A stretch of DNA of 64,000 bases from Betaproteobacteria bacterium (GTDB lineage Bacteria; Pseudomonadota; Gammaproteobacteria; Burkholderiales; CAIKXV01): the NCBI GenBank assembly GCA_947458265.1, contig CANGYF010000002.1:62001-126000 (forward strand). Reading direction: 5' to 3'. The number at the start of each line of letters is the position of its first letter. The first letter of the stretch is position 1. Positions 38,504 to 49,377 of the stretch are shown in pieces. Below the pieces are notes generated by a model. That model was given only the letters and a program-made list of their open reading frames with translations. It made no database searches and was not told where the DNA came from. The position numbers were made by a program, and so were the translations under genes.

Positions 38504-39124
38504 CTACTGGATGACGAATGACGTGAACAGCACGCCGGTGACGCCCTGGCCGTCCACCTTCGCGAGCGTGGCGCGGGCTGCCTCCGACACCTTGTCGAAC
38601 TCGGCCTTGGCCTGGTCGATGACCGACTGTTCGGTTCCTTCCGGGAAGGCCTTCATCAGCGGCGGCAGTTCGAAGTCGATGCCCAGCGCCTTGTTGGCGG
38701 CATGGCGGATCTCGAGTTGCAGGCGCTGCTTGCCCTCGGCACTCGACACCTCTTCGGCACGCTTGCCCGACAGCACGAGCAGGATGCCGTTCCGGATCTC
38801 GGGCAGCACCTTCTTGACCTGATCGCCGATCTTCGGATCGGCGACCTTGAGTTCCATCGCCACCTGAAGGTAACGACCGCGATCTGCAAGGTTGACCACG
38901 AAGGGTTCCAGCTTTTCGAATATGGCAACCGCCTTGGGCTTCGGCTTTTCCTCGGCAGCCCCTTCAGGGTCCTTCTTGCCCTGGAGGAAGAACCAGGCAC
39001 CGCCCCCGCCACCGGCCAGCAACAGCACGAGGCCGATGATCAGGAACAGTTTCCCCTTGCCCTTCTTCGGGGCGCTTCCGTCTTCAGATTCTGCTGTCTT
39101 GGCTTTCGCCGCTGCCTTTGCCAT
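38504..39124 (-). CDS. fliL: FliL, flagellar basal body-associated protein
   Basis: 206 aa. Basic N-terminus (AKAAAKAKT, PKKGKGK), one membrane helix (LFLIIGLVLLLAGGGGGAWFF), periplasmic domain with EPFVVNLADRGRYLQVAMELKVADPKIGDQV. Longer than E. coli FliL (154 aa) through the N-terminus and linker. It supports stator function. The 145-bp gap to fliK upstream may hold a promoter; none is convincing. Confidence 0.93.
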   Translation of the reverse strand: MAKAAAKAKTAESEDGSAPKKGKGKLFLIIGLVLLLAGGGGGAWFFLQGKKDPEGAAEEKPKPKAVAIFEKLEPFVVNLADRGRYLQVAMELKVADPKIGDQVKKVLPEIRNGILLVLSGKRAEEVSSAEGKQRLQLEIRHAANKALGIDFELPPLMKAFPEGTEQSVIDQAKAEFDKVSEAARATLAKVDGQGVTGVLFTSFVIQ

Positions 39125-39269
39125 CGCCTGCCCCGGACAAACTCGCCGCTCGTTTCAGTAGGAAATCTACTAGAAAACAACACCTTTGCGTGCAGAGTTT
39201 ATGTGCAGGATGACGAGAGCGCAATAAGGTTCTAGCAGAAATGCGTTTTCGCCGCCGCGTGCAAACCGT

Positions 39270-40457
39270 TCAGACGAACATGTCGATGCCGGCACGGCCG
39301 CGCAACGCGGTCGCCCCGACCTGCCCCGGCAAGGCAGTCGCCTGCATCGCAGGCAGGACGTCGAGGCCGTCCGGCACCGGGCGCCGGCCATTGCCATCGC
39401 GCGAGGCCTGCTGCTGCCCGGCGAACGATTCGGCCCCCACCGAGGCCTGTCCGAGCGACAGCCCCCCCTGCGCCAGCATCTCGTTGAGCCTCGGCAGCGC
39501 TGCCTGGATGGCCTCGCGCACCGCGCTGTTCTGCGCGGTGAAATACACGTTGGCCTGGTCGTTCTGGATCGTGATCCGGACCTCCACCGGCCCGAGTTGC
39601 GGGGGGTTGATCTGGATGTCCGCCGACTGCATCCGCTGCCCGACGAGCCAGGTCACCCGCTCGTTCATTGCATTTGCCCATTCCGGGCGGCCGAACGGCG
39701 TGGCCACCTGGGTGCTTGCGACGCGCACGTCGGACGCGACCGGCGCCGCAGGCGCAGCGCTGGCCGGCAGTACGCCGCCGGTCGTGTCCGGCACCGCATC
39801 GACCGCCACAGCCTGGACGAAGACCGGATCGCCGGCCCGGGTGGCGGCAGATGCCTCCGCCAGCAGGCCGCGCAATGCAGCGCTCGGGTCCGGCACCGGC
39901 TGCGGCAAGGCCTTGCCGGCCGCGGCACCGATTGCCGCTTGCGCCTCCGGTTCGAGTACAGCAGCGGCAGGCGCCTGCGCTGAACGAGCCAGCTCCGCTC
40001 CAGCAGCGCCGTCGCCGGCTGGACGAATCAGCCCTGCTCCGGCGGCGCCGTCGCCGGCTGGACGCGCCCATGCCGACAGGGGCGCGCGCGTCATCGACAG
40101 CATCAGAGGGTCGGGTAACGCCGACGGATCGACCGGAACGACCGGAACGAATGGCGCGGCAGACGCCGGCTGCAACGCCAGAAACGCGACCAACGCATCG
40201 GCTGCCATCCTATTGGAATCAGTCATTTGCAGTGGCACGGGCGTATCGAGCAGCAGTGGCTGGGCTTCGCCCGGAGACGCTGCTGCAGCGTCGCCCGCAG
40301 CGCTGGCGGACTGCATCTGCTTCTCCAGCACCTCCTTGAACCCCCCATCGGGCAGCGCGGCCTCGGCAGCGACCGCGGCAGGATCGGAGGCAGCCGCCGT
40401 GGGGTTGACGGACTTCAGCACGTTGGCGGCGGGCCCTGCTTGCACGGCAGCATTCAC
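39270..40457 (-). CDS. fliK: FliK, flagellar hook-length control protein (GTG start)
   Basis: 395 aa from a GTG with GAGG seven bases upstream (VNAAVQAGPAANVL); an ATG 30 codons earlier lacks such a site. The N-terminal two-thirds is low-complexity Ala/Pro/Asp, as in FliK rulers, and contains a 13-residue tandem repeat RPAGDGAAGAGLI/RPAGDGAAGAEL. The C-terminal Flg_hook domain has MQSADIQINPPQLGPVEVRITIQNDQANVYFTAQNSAVREAIQAALPRLNEML (about residues 270-325), the substrate-switch region. 93 bp follow fliJ. Confidence 0.92.
   Translation of the reverse strand: MNAAVQAGPAANVLKSVNPTAAASDPAAVAAEAALPDGGFKEVLEKQMQSASAAGDAAAASPGEAQPLLLDTPVPLQMTDSNRMAADALVAFLALQPASAAPFVPVVPVDPSALPDPLMLSMTRAPLSAWARPAGDGAAGAGLIRPAGDGAAGAELARSAQAPAAAVLEPEAQAAIGAAAGKALPQPVPDPSAALRGLLAEASAATRAGDPVFVQAVAVDAVPDTTGGVLPASAAPAAPVASDVRVASTQVATPFGRPEWANAMNERVTWLVGQRMQSADIQINPPQLGPVEVRITIQNDQANVYFTAQNSAVREAIQAALPRLNEMLAQGGLSLGQASVGAESFAGQQQASRDGNGRRPVPDGLDVLPAMQATALPGQVGATALRGRAGIDMFV
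39997..40074 (-). repeat. Imperfect 39-bp tandem duplication in fliK
   Basis: GCTCCAGCAGCGCCGTCGCC at 39997 recurs as GCTCCGGCGGCGCCGTCGCC at 40036, a 39-bp period in frame (13 residues). It encodes the duplicated RPAGDGAAGA in the FliK ruler region. Confidence 0.8.
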
Positions 40458-40550
40458 GGCAATACCTCGGTGGTCGAACGCGGATGCCAGCCCTTCTGCA
40501 AACCGCGTGCCAACTGCCGCGCTGCGCTGCTGGCAGGCCGGCTGCAACCG

Positions 40551-41009
40551 CTAGCGCTCGGCCTCGTCGAGCCTGACCTTGCGCAGCATCGTCTGCGCAT
40601 GGTCATCCTGCAACCGCTGCTCGAGCTTGGACTCGCGCATCGCCTCGGCCTGCTGGTGTCGAGTGGCCAGTGCGTCGAACGCCTTCTTCTTCCGGCGCTG
40701 TTCCAGCCAGTCCTTCTGTCCGGACAGGTATGCGGCCTCGCGCAGGGCGACCTCGGAGCTCTGCTGCCCGCAGGCCTCGTCGAGCCGGGCGAGGAAGGCA
40801 TGCCAGTCACGCACCTGCGTCACGCCCAGCCCCACGGCCAGCGACTGCTGCAGGCGCTCCCGGTACTCCACCCGGTAGGCCTCGACCTGGGCAAGCTTTT
40901 CCTTCGCCTGGCGGCGCTCGGCATCGAGCGCCTGCAGGCGCCGCTCGGCGGCCTCCACCCGGTCGGCCGACAGTTCGACCAGGGGCTGCAGCGGGAATCG
41001 TCGGCCCAT
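40551..41009 (-). CDS. fliJ: FliJ, flagellar export chaperone/coiled-coil protein
   Basis: 152 aa, almost entirely coiled coil: VELSADRVEAAERRLQALDAERRQAKEKL, RKKKAFDALATRHQQAEAMRESKLEQRLQDDHA. FliJ sits in the FliI hexamer and helps opening of the gate. Start MGRRFPLQPL is the family start; it is 13 bp after the fliI stop. Confidence 0.92.
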   Translation of the reverse strand: MGRRFPLQPLVELSADRVEAAERRLQALDAERRQAKEKLAQVEAYRVEYRERLQQSLAVGLGVTQVRDWHAFLARLDEACGQQSSEVALREAAYLSGQKDWLEQRRKKKAFDALATRHQQAEAMRESKLEQRLQDDHAQTMLRKVRLDEAER

Positions 41010-41022
41010 CGCTAGCCCGCGC

Positions 41023-42462
41023 TCATGCCGGGAACAGTGCCGCCAGCGAACCGCGCGACTGGGCATAGTCGGCCCGTTCGTACTGGCCCTGCTGCAGGAA
41101 TCGCTCGAGGTCGGGATAGCGCGCCACCGCCTCGTCGAGTTCGCGGTCGCCGCCGCGCACATAGGCGCCGACGCTGATCAGGTCGCGGCTGCGCTGGTAG
41201 CGCGAGTAGTAGTACTTGAACCGGCGCACCAGCGCGAACTCCTCCACCGACACCAGTTCGTTCATGGCACGGCTGATCGACGCCTCGATGTCGATCGCCG
41301 GATAGTGGCCCTGATCGGCGAGGGAACGCGACAGCACGATATGGCCGTCGAGGATCGCACGGGCCGAATCGGCGATCGGGTCCTGCTGGTCGTCGCCCTC
41401 GGCGAGCACGGTGTAGAAGGCCGTGATCGACCCACTGCCGGAACGGCCATTGCCCGCGCGCTCGACCAGTTGAGGCAGCTTGGCGAACACCGATGGCGGG
41501 TAGCCGCGGGTCGCCGGTGGCTCCCCGATCGCCAGTGCGATCTCGCGCTGGGCCATCGCATAGCGGGTCAGGGAATCCATGATCAGCAGCACCTGCAGCC
41601 CCTGGTCGCGGAAATGCTCCGCGACGGCGGTGGCATAGGCTGCGCCGTGCAGGCGCAGCAACGGCGGCGTATCGGCCGGGGCCGCGACCACTACCGAGCG
41701 GGCGCGTCCCTCGGGCCCGAGGATGTTCTCGATGAATTCCTTCACCTCGCGGCCGCGTTCGCCGATCAGCCCGACCACCACCACGTCAGCGTTCGTGTAG
41801 CGCGCCATCATCCCGAGCAGCACGCTCTTGCCGACGCCGCTGCCGGCGAACAGGCCCAGGCGCTGGCCGCGCCCGACCGTGAGCAGCGCGTTGATCGCGC
41901 GCACGCCCGTGTCGAGCACGGTCCGGATCGGCGCCCGATCGAGCGGATTCACCGGCCGGCTGTACAGCGGCGCCTGCCGTTCCTGCGGCACCGGACCGAG
42001 GTCGTCCAGGGGGCGCCCGCTACCATCGACCACCCGGCCGAGCAGCCTCTCGCCCACGGCGACCTGCCTCGTCCGATCGGCCGCTCGGCGCCGAGGATAG
42101 AAGTCGGCTCCGAGCCTGGGTACACGCTGGGTCGCACCGTCGACCGGCATGACGATGGCACCGGGTTCCAGCCCGAACACGTCGGTGGACGGCATCAGGA
42201 ACAGTCGGTCGCCGGAGAAGCCGACCACCTCCGCCTCGACCCGCATGCCGGACTGCGAATACACGTAGCAGCTGCTGCCCACCGGCACCTTCAGTCCGAC
42301 CGTCTCCATCACCAGTCCGGCCACGCGCGTCAGGCGCCCGGACAGCGACCAGGGCTGCGCCTGGCGCACGGCCTGGCCGCAATGCTCGAACAGGCGCGTC
42401 CAGCGCTCGGCCGCATGGCCCGGCGGCCACGCAGCCTGCGCCGGCCCGTCTGCGTCGCTCAT
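41023..42462 (-). CDS. fliI: FliI, flagellum-specific ATPase
   Basis: 479 aa. Walker A is [17 protein letters not shown] near residue 200, Walker [23 protein letters not shown], then [19 protein letters not shown] and [24 protein letters not shown] [20 protein letters not shown]-terminal domain starts around [20 protein letters not shown] overlaps the fliH stop (ATGA). Hexameric ATPase related to F1-beta, unloads export cargo. Confidence 0.96.
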   Translation of the reverse strand: MSDADGPAQAAWPPGHAAERWTRLFEHCGQAVRQAQPWSLSGRLTRVAGLVMETVGLKVPVGSSCYVYSQSGMRVEAEVVGFSGDRLFLMPSTDVFGLEPGAIVMPVDGATQRVPRLGADFYPRRRAADRTRQVAVGERLLGRVVDGSGRPLDDLGPVPQERQAPLYSRPVNPLDRAPIRTVLDTGVRAINALLTVGRGQRLGLFAGSGVGKSVLLGMMARYTNADVVVVGLIGERGREVKEFIENILGPEGRARSVVVAAPADTPPLLRLHGAAYATAVAEHFRDQGLQVLLIMDSLTRYAMAQREIALAIGEPPATRGYPPSVFAKLPQLVERAGNGRSGSGSITAFYTVLAEGDDQQDPIADSARAILDGHIVLSRSLADQGHYPAIDIEASISRAMNELVSVEEFALVRRFKYYYSRYQRSRDLISVGAYVRGGDRELDEAVARYPDLERFLQQGQYERADYAQSRGSLAALFPA

Positions 42463-43241
42463 CGCGGCTCGCGCGGCCGCGATGGGACCGCCGTGGCCGC
42501 GGGCGCCACCCCGGGCGCCGCCTCGCCAGCCCCGGCCGGGGCATCCGGCGTACGCGGAGCACGCTCCGGGGCATCGAGTTCCACCCAGCGCTCCTCGCGC
42601 CCGAGGGATGAAAGCACGGCCTTCCAGCGGGCGCCCAGCGTCGCGTCGAGTTCGCTGGTAGCTGTCTCGATGCGGCAGCCGCCACGCTGCATATGCATGT
42701 CCTCGACCAGCCGCCACGGCGCCGGAGTGATCTGGTTGGCATCGAGCACCGACCGGACCAGCGCCGCGTCCTGGGGATGCAGGACCAGCCGCGGATGCTG
42801 GCTGCCCTGGGGAAGGCTGGAGATCGCCTCCCGGATCACCGGCAGGACCACTTCGGGATGCACCTGCAGCGCATGGCGCATGATCTGCCGGGACAGTTCG
42901 ACCGCCAGGCCCAGGACATCGCTGGCCAGCGCCTGCTCATGCTCATCCATCACCTCGCGCAACTGGCCCAGCAATTGCGCCAGTTCCGCCACTTCCCGCG
43001 CACCTTCGGCAAGCCCGCTGGCGTAACCGGCAGCATGACCTTCGGCGCGCGCCTCGTCGCGGATGCGCGCGAGTTCCTCCTCGGGGGGGCGCACCGGGGG
43101 CGGCGGTGCCTCATCGAGCTGCGCGTCCTGCCTCTGCACGTCCTGCCTCTGCCCGAGCGTATCCATGCGCCAAGCGACCACCGGAGCCTGTTCGGCATCG
43201 GACAGCGATGCCCCCGATTTCCGGATGATCGTCCGAGCCAT
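42459..43241 (-). CDS. fliH: FliH, negative regulator of FliI
   Basis: 260 aa. Charged N-terminus, GxxxG-like repeats ([22 protein letters not shown]), and the C-terminal vATPase-E-like domain ([32 protein letters not shown]). Binds FliI as a dimer and links it to the C-ring. ORF starts 15 bp before the fliG stop codon end, i.e. within the same operon. Confidence 0.93.
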   Translation of the reverse strand: MARTIIRKSGASLSDAEQAPVVAWRMDTLGQRQDVQRQDAQLDEAPPPPVRPPEEELARIRDEARAEGHAAGYASGLAEGAREVAELAQLLGQLREVMDEHEQALASDVLGLAVELSRQIMRHALQVHPEVVLPVIREAISSLPQGSQHPRLVLHPQDAALVRSVLDANQITPAPWRLVEDMHMQRGGCRIETATSELDATLGARWKAVLSSLGREERWVELDAPERAPRTPDAPAGAGEAAPGVAPAATAVPSRPREPR

Positions 43242-43256
43242 CGTGCGCGGCCGGCG

Positions 43257-44255
43257 TCAGCCGACCAGCCCCTCTTCGCCCTTGCCGCCGAGCGCGATCT
43301 GTCCTTCGTCCGAGAGCCGGCGCACGATCTTCAGGATCTCGCGTTGCTCGGCCTCGACCTCCGACAGCTTGACCGGGCCCTTCGACTCGAAGTCGTCGCG
43401 CAGCATCTCGGCCGCACGCGAGGACATGTTCTTGAAGATCTTCTCGCGCAGTTCGTTCGACGTGCCCTTGAGCGCGGTGATCAGCGATTCGGACTGGACC
43501 TCGCGCAGCAGCAGCTGGATACCGCGATCGTCCAGGTCGTTCAGGTTCTCGAAAACGAACATCTGGTCCTCGATCTGCTGCGCGAGCTCGGCGTCATGTT
43601 CGCGCAGCGAGGCCATCACCGAGGCCTCGAGAGAGGTGCCCAGGTTGTTCAGGATCTCGGCCGCCACCGTGGCGCCGCCCAGCGCGCTCTTGGACACCTT
43701 GCTCGCGCCCTGCATCAGCTGCGTCAGCACTTCGTTCAGTTCGCTCAGCGCCGAGGGCTGCACGCCTTCGAGCGCCGCGATGCGCAGCATCACGTCGTTG
43801 CGCAGGCGCTCGACGAAAAAGGTGAGTACGTCGGCGGCCGCGTCGCGTTCGAGGTGCACCAGGATGGTGGCGATGATCTGCGGATGCTCGTTCTTGATCA
43901 TCTCGGCGATCGATGCGCCGTCCATCCACTTCAGTGCCTCGATGCCGCCGGTATCGTTGCCGCGCAGGATGCGGTCGATCACGCCCGACGCACGCTCGGT
44001 ACCGAGGGCCTTCGTCAGCACCGAACGGATGTAGTTGTCGGAGTTGAGTCCGATGGTGGTCTTCACGCCGGCCTGCTCGCGGAATTCGCGCAGCACCTCC
44101 TCCACCTGCTCGCGCTCGACGTTCTGCAGCTCGGCCATGGCTGCACCGAGCTTCTGGACCTCGCGCGGAGACAGGTACTTGAATACCTCGACCGCCTCGT
44201 CCTCGCCGATGGACATCAGCAGGATCGCGCTTTTCCGGATTCCGTCTTCGCTCAT
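43257..44255 (-). CDS. fliG: FliG, flagellar motor switch protein
   Basis: 332 aa. N-terminal GIRKSAILLMSIGEDEAVEVFKYLSPREVQKLG; middle EHPQIIATILVHLE (EHPQ motif); C-terminal ALKGTSNELREKIFKNMSSRAAEMLRDDFESKGPVKLSEVE with the charged torque helix. FliG contacts the stator. fliF lies 61 bp upstream. Confidence 0.97.
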   Translation of the reverse strand: MSEDGIRKSAILLMSIGEDEAVEVFKYLSPREVQKLGAAMAELQNVEREQVEEVLREFREQAGVKTTIGLNSDNYIRSVLTKALGTERASGVIDRILRGNDTGGIEALKWMDGASIAEMIKNEHPQIIATILVHLERDAAADVLTFFVERLRNDVMLRIAALEGVQPSALSELNEVLTQLMQGASKVSKSALGGATVAAEILNNLGTSLEASVMASLREHDAELAQQIEDQMFVFENLNDLDDRGIQLLLREVQSESLITALKGTSNELREKIFKNMSSRAAEMLRDDFESKGPVKLSEVEAEQREILKIVRRLSDEGQIALGGKGEEGLVG

Positions 44256-44316
44256 CCCCGGATGATACTTGTCCCGGCCGCTCCGGCGCTGACCGCGAAG
44301 CGCCTGCCGCGACCGA

Positions 44317-46035
44317 TCATTCCTTGCCGACCCAATCCTTGACCACGTTGGCGACGATCTGCGGTTCCTGCTTCGCGAGATCCTTCACCGCCTGGAGGTC
44401 GGCTTCAAAACCCCTTCCGCCGGTCCGGATCGGCGGCGCGGTGCCGGGGCCACCGTCCGCTCCGGCGGCGTCTTCGCCATCACCCCTGCCGCCGCCAGCC
44501 GCCGCGGCCATCGCCTGGGCATAGGCCTCCTGAGCGGCCAGGTCGCGTTCGCCGGCCAGCGCCAGGTCGCGCAGCACCGGGCGCAGCACCATCAAATAGA
44601 TGAACAGGGCGGCGACGATGGCCGCCAGCGTCCAGAGCACCGTGTTCATGTTGCCGAGCAGGCGCTGCGTCACCTCGGCGACAATCGTCGGGCCCTCGAC
44701 CTCGATGCGCTCGGCCTCGTTGAACGCTGCATTCACCAGGTTGACCATGTCGCCGCGCTTCTCGTTGAAGCCGATCGCCTGCCGGACCAGGTTGTTCAGC
44801 TGCGCGATCTCTGCTTCCGGCAGCGGCGTGGCCTCGGACTTGCCTTCCTTGACCTCGCGCCGATGGTTGACCACGACTGCCGCGGACAGGCGGCGGATCG
44901 CTCCGACCTCGGCCCGGGTATGGGTGATGGTCTTGTCGATCTCGTAGTTCGTGGTGGCTTCCCGGTGCGAATTGCCGGGCGGCGGCGGTTCGTTCGCCGC
45001 GCCCTTCGCCGCCCCCTTGGCCGGTGCATTGAGCGGCGCGGTCGCCGCGCCCGGCGGCTGGTTGGACAACGCGCCCGGTACGCCGCTGGCGTCGCGCGGA
45101 TTGTCGCCCAGCGTCTCCACCGTCTGCTGGCTGCGGATCGCCTGCTCGGGCGAGGGATTGGGCTTGTAGGTCTCGGCGGTCTGCTCGACGGTGGAGAAAT
45201 CGAGCTCGGCCGTGACCTGGGCACGCACGTTACCCGGACCGACGATCGGCGTGAGGATCGCCTCGATGCGGCGCACGAAGTTCTGCTCGACCGCCTGCAG
45301 GTACTTCAGCTGACCGGCATCCAGCCCGGCGTTGGACTCGCGGGCGTTCGGGCTCTGGGTGAGCAGGTTTCCCGCCTGGTCGACGATGGTGACTGCGGAG
45401 GGTGCCAGTTCAGGCACGCTGCTGGCGACCAGGTGGGTGATGCCGGCCAGTTGTGCGGGATCCAGGGTCCGGCCGGGGAACAGGCTGACCAGCACCGAAG
45501 CGCTCGGCTTCTGCTGGTCGCGCACGAACACGCTCGGTCGGGGGATAGCCAGGTGGACGCGCGCGCCCTGAACCGAGCCGAGCGCCTGTACCGTACGGGC
45601 GAGTTCGCCCTCGAGCGCCCGCTGGAAGTTGACCTGCTCGACGAACTGGCTGGTGCCGATGCGCTGGTTCTCGAGCAGTTCGAAGCCGATCGAGCCGCCG
45701 CGCGGCAGCCCCTGCTGCGCCAGTCGCAGGCGCGACTCGTAGACACGGTCGGACGGTACCAGGATGGCGCCGCCGCCCTCGGACATGCGGTACGGAACAT
45801 TGATCTGCTGCAGCGCGGAGATGATCGCGCCGCCGTCGCGGTCGGCGACGTTGCTGAACAGCACCTTGTAGTCGGGCGCGCGCGCCAACGACACGAACGC
45901 GACCGTGATTGCCACGGCAGCCGCGACACCCACCAGCAGCACGACCTTCTGTACGTTGGTGAGTCGGGAGAACCCCTGCAGCAGGGGCGTCGATGCGGGC
46001 GGCGGGGCTTGGGGGGAGGTTGGGGCCTGCGCCAT
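44317..46035 (-). CDS. fliF: FliF, flagellar MS-ring protein
   Basis: 572 aa. Two membrane segments (VVLLVGVAAAVAITVAFVSLA near residue 35 and TLAAIVAALFIYLMVLRPVL near 465) around the ring-building YscJ domains (RDGGAIISALQQINVPYRMSEGG, RLRLAQQGLPRGGSIGFELL, ELARTVQALGSVQGARVHLAIP). The C-terminal FliG-binding motif is at VKDLAKQEPQIVANVVKDWVGKE. Linker 340-380 is rich in Pro/Ala/Gly. Confidence 0.96.
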   Translation of the reverse strand: MAQAPTSPQAPPPASTPLLQGFSRLTNVQKVVLLVGVAAAVAITVAFVSLARAPDYKVLFSNVADRDGGAIISALQQINVPYRMSEGGGAILVPSDRVYESRLRLAQQGLPRGGSIGFELLENQRIGTSQFVEQVNFQRALEGELARTVQALGSVQGARVHLAIPRPSVFVRDQQKPSASVLVSLFPGRTLDPAQLAGITHLVASSVPELAPSAVTIVDQAGNLLTQSPNARESNAGLDAGQLKYLQAVEQNFVRRIEAILTPIVGPGNVRAQVTAELDFSTVEQTAETYKPNPSPEQAIRSQQTVETLGDNPRDASGVPGALSNQPPGAATAPLNAPAKGAAKGAANEPPPPGNSHREATTNYEIDKTITHTRAEVGAIRRLSAAVVVNHRREVKEGKSEATPLPEAEIAQLNNLVRQAIGFNEKRGDMVNLVNAAFNEAERIEVEGPTIVAEVTQRLLGNMNTVLWTLAAIVAALFIYLMVLRPVLRDLALAGERDLAAQEAYAQAMAAAAGGGRGDGEDAAGADGGPGTAPPIRTGGRGFEADLQAVKDLAKQEPQIVANVVKDWVGKE

Positions 46036-46058
46036 CGCCTAGCTTCGGTCGGAACCCA

Positions 46059-46388
46059 CTATACCTGCGTGCTCATGATGTCCTGGTAGGCGGTGACCAG
46101 GCGGTTCCGGACCTGGACCATCGTCTGGAACGACAGGCTGGCCTTCTGCATCGCCACCACGACTTCCTGCAGGTTCGCCTCGGGAGCGTCGGCATCGAAC
46201 GCCTGCTGGACCTTCTGTGCATCCTGCTGGGCGGCGTTCACGCTGTCGATGGACGAGCGAAGCATCGCAGCGAAATCGGGCGCACCAGCCGCCGCTCCGG
46301 CATCGGCACCCTCGCGCGCGCCACCGCCGGCCTGGGCCGCCGCGGAACGCAGTTCGCGCAACATCTGGTCGATACCGGAAGTGCTCAT
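46059..46388 (-). CDS. fliE: FliE, flagellar hook-basal body protein
   Basis: 109 aa. GIDQMLRELRSAAAQAG at the N-terminus; conserved C-terminal LQEVVVAMQKASLSFQTMVQVRNRLVTAYQDIMSTQV. FliE joins the MS-ring to the rod. First gene of the fliEFGHIJK run and directly downstream of a sigma-54 promoter. Confidence 0.95.
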   Translation of the reverse strand: MSTSGIDQMLRELRSAAAQAGGGAREGADAGAAAGAPDFAAMLRSSIDSVNAAQQDAQKVQQAFDADAPEANLQEVVVAMQKASLSFQTMVQVRNRLVTAYQDIMSTQV

Positions 46389-46475
46389 CGGGAAGGCTCG
46401 CTGCCGGAGGGTCGGCTCGGTTGGATCTGGGTGAAGGTCGATGTCAAGGTCGAGGTACTTCTTTCGACAGACTAC

Positions 46476-46491
46476 AGCAATGCTCGTGCCA
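46476..46491 (-). promoter_or_regulatory. Sigma-54 (-24/-12) promoter of fliE
   Basis: Minus strand TGGCACGAGCATTGCT, identical to the consensus TGGCAC-N5-TTGCW. GG and GC are 10 bp apart. It is 88 bp upstream of the fliE ATG. FlrC, encoded immediately upstream, is the likely activator. Confidence 0.92.
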
Positions 46492-46513
46492 ACGTCGCAC
46501 CCGTGACGCAGGC

Positions 46514-48018
<1,505 letters not shown>

Positions 48019-48022
<4 letters not shown>

Positions 48023-49212
48023 CCGCCCACCGCCATCGCACTGGCAGGAAGACGCAGCGTGAAGCGCGTGCCCTCGCCCGGGTTGCTGTCGACCAGGGCT
48101 TCGCCGCCATGCGCCGTCGCCACCCCGCGCACGATGGCCAGCCCGAGGCCAGTGCCGTCAGCGCGCGTGGTAAAGAACGGTTCGAACAGCCGGTCCATCA
48201 CGGCCGGATCGATGCCGCGCCCGTCGTCCTGCACCGACAGGTCGATCGAACGCCCGTTCGCGGCTGCGCCAAGCACGACCCGCCCGCCGCTGTCGCTGGC
48301 CTGCAAGGCGTTCTCGAGCAGGTTGAGCAGTGCACCGGCGACCGCCTTGCGGTTGCCCTGCATCTGCCGCCCCTCGGTGAGATCGACGATTTCGAAGTCC
48401 ACTCCCCTCCGCGCCATCTGCGGCTCGATCACCTGCGCCAGTTCGCGCAGCATTTCACCGACGGCGAAGGGCTCGAAGGCATCCTCGTAGCCGCGGACGA
48501 AACGGAGCATATCCTGAATCATCCGCTCCACCCGGCGCAGGCTGTCGACGGTGCGTTCGGCGAAGCGGCTGCGTTCGGCCTCCGCGATCGTCGTGCGGCC
48601 CAGGTTGCCCGCATAGAGCAGCGCGGTGGCCAGCGGCGTGCGCAGGTTGTGCGCAAGCCTGGCAGCCATCTCGCCCATGGCCGAAAGCCGGCGGGCGCGT
48701 TCGAGCTGCGCAGTCAGCGCGTGCGCCGCGGTGATGTCGTTGACCAGGGCGATCGATCCACCATCGGGCAGTACGCTGACCGACAGGCGGACCCGACGTG
48801 CACCCTGCGGCTCGTCAGGGGCTGCTGCGGCAGACGCAGCCACCGGCAACGCATCGAATTCGTCCGGTGCCGCGGTCGGGCGCAGTACCCCGGCGACCAG
48901 TGCGTCCCAGTCCTGGCCAGGCGCCACCGTCCCGAGAAGCCAGTTCGCCGCGGGATTGGTGTCGGTGACCCGGCGTGACGCATCGAGCACCACCACGCCG
49001 CCCGGCAGCGCCGCCAGCAGCGCGGCCAGCCGGCGCGAGAGCGCGTCCTTGGCGGCCAGCTGCACGCGCAGCTCGCTGTTGGTCGCGGCGAGTTCGCCGG
49101 CCAGCTGCTCGACGCGGCCCTGCAGCGCCTGATAGGCCGTGGTCAGCTCGGCCGACGCCTGGCTGAACAGCGCGAAGGCCTCTTCGAGTTGTTCCGGACG
49201 CAGGTCGGACAC
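48019..49212 (-). CDS. flrB: FlrB/FleS sensor histidine kinase (probable GTG start)
   Basis: 397 aa from the GTG (VSDLRPEQLEEAFALF). No membrane helix, as in cytoplasmic FlrB/FleS. A coiled coil and a PAS-like domain (VVVLDASRRVTDTNPAANWLLG) precede the kinase core: H-box MGEMAARLAHNLRTPLATALLYAGNL near residue 200, N-box NRKAVAGALLNLLENALQASD, G1 DDGRGIDPAVMDRLFEPFFTT, G2 GTGLGLAIVRG. No clear ribosome-binding site precedes the GTG; a start further upstream cannot be excluded. Phosphorylates FlrC. FlrA is not in the window. Confidence 0.92.
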
Positions 49213-49377
49213 TGGGCAATTCGGAGTCGATCGAAGTACAGAGTGTAGCCATGCCGGACGCGCCTGTGTGCGCCTGGCGATGCACCGACGGCGGCACTGC
49301 CCGCGCCGCCTGGCGCCGGACCGGCTGCCAGTCAACCGCGGATCAGCGGTTGCTCAGCGGTCGCTCAGAGGTCGCGC

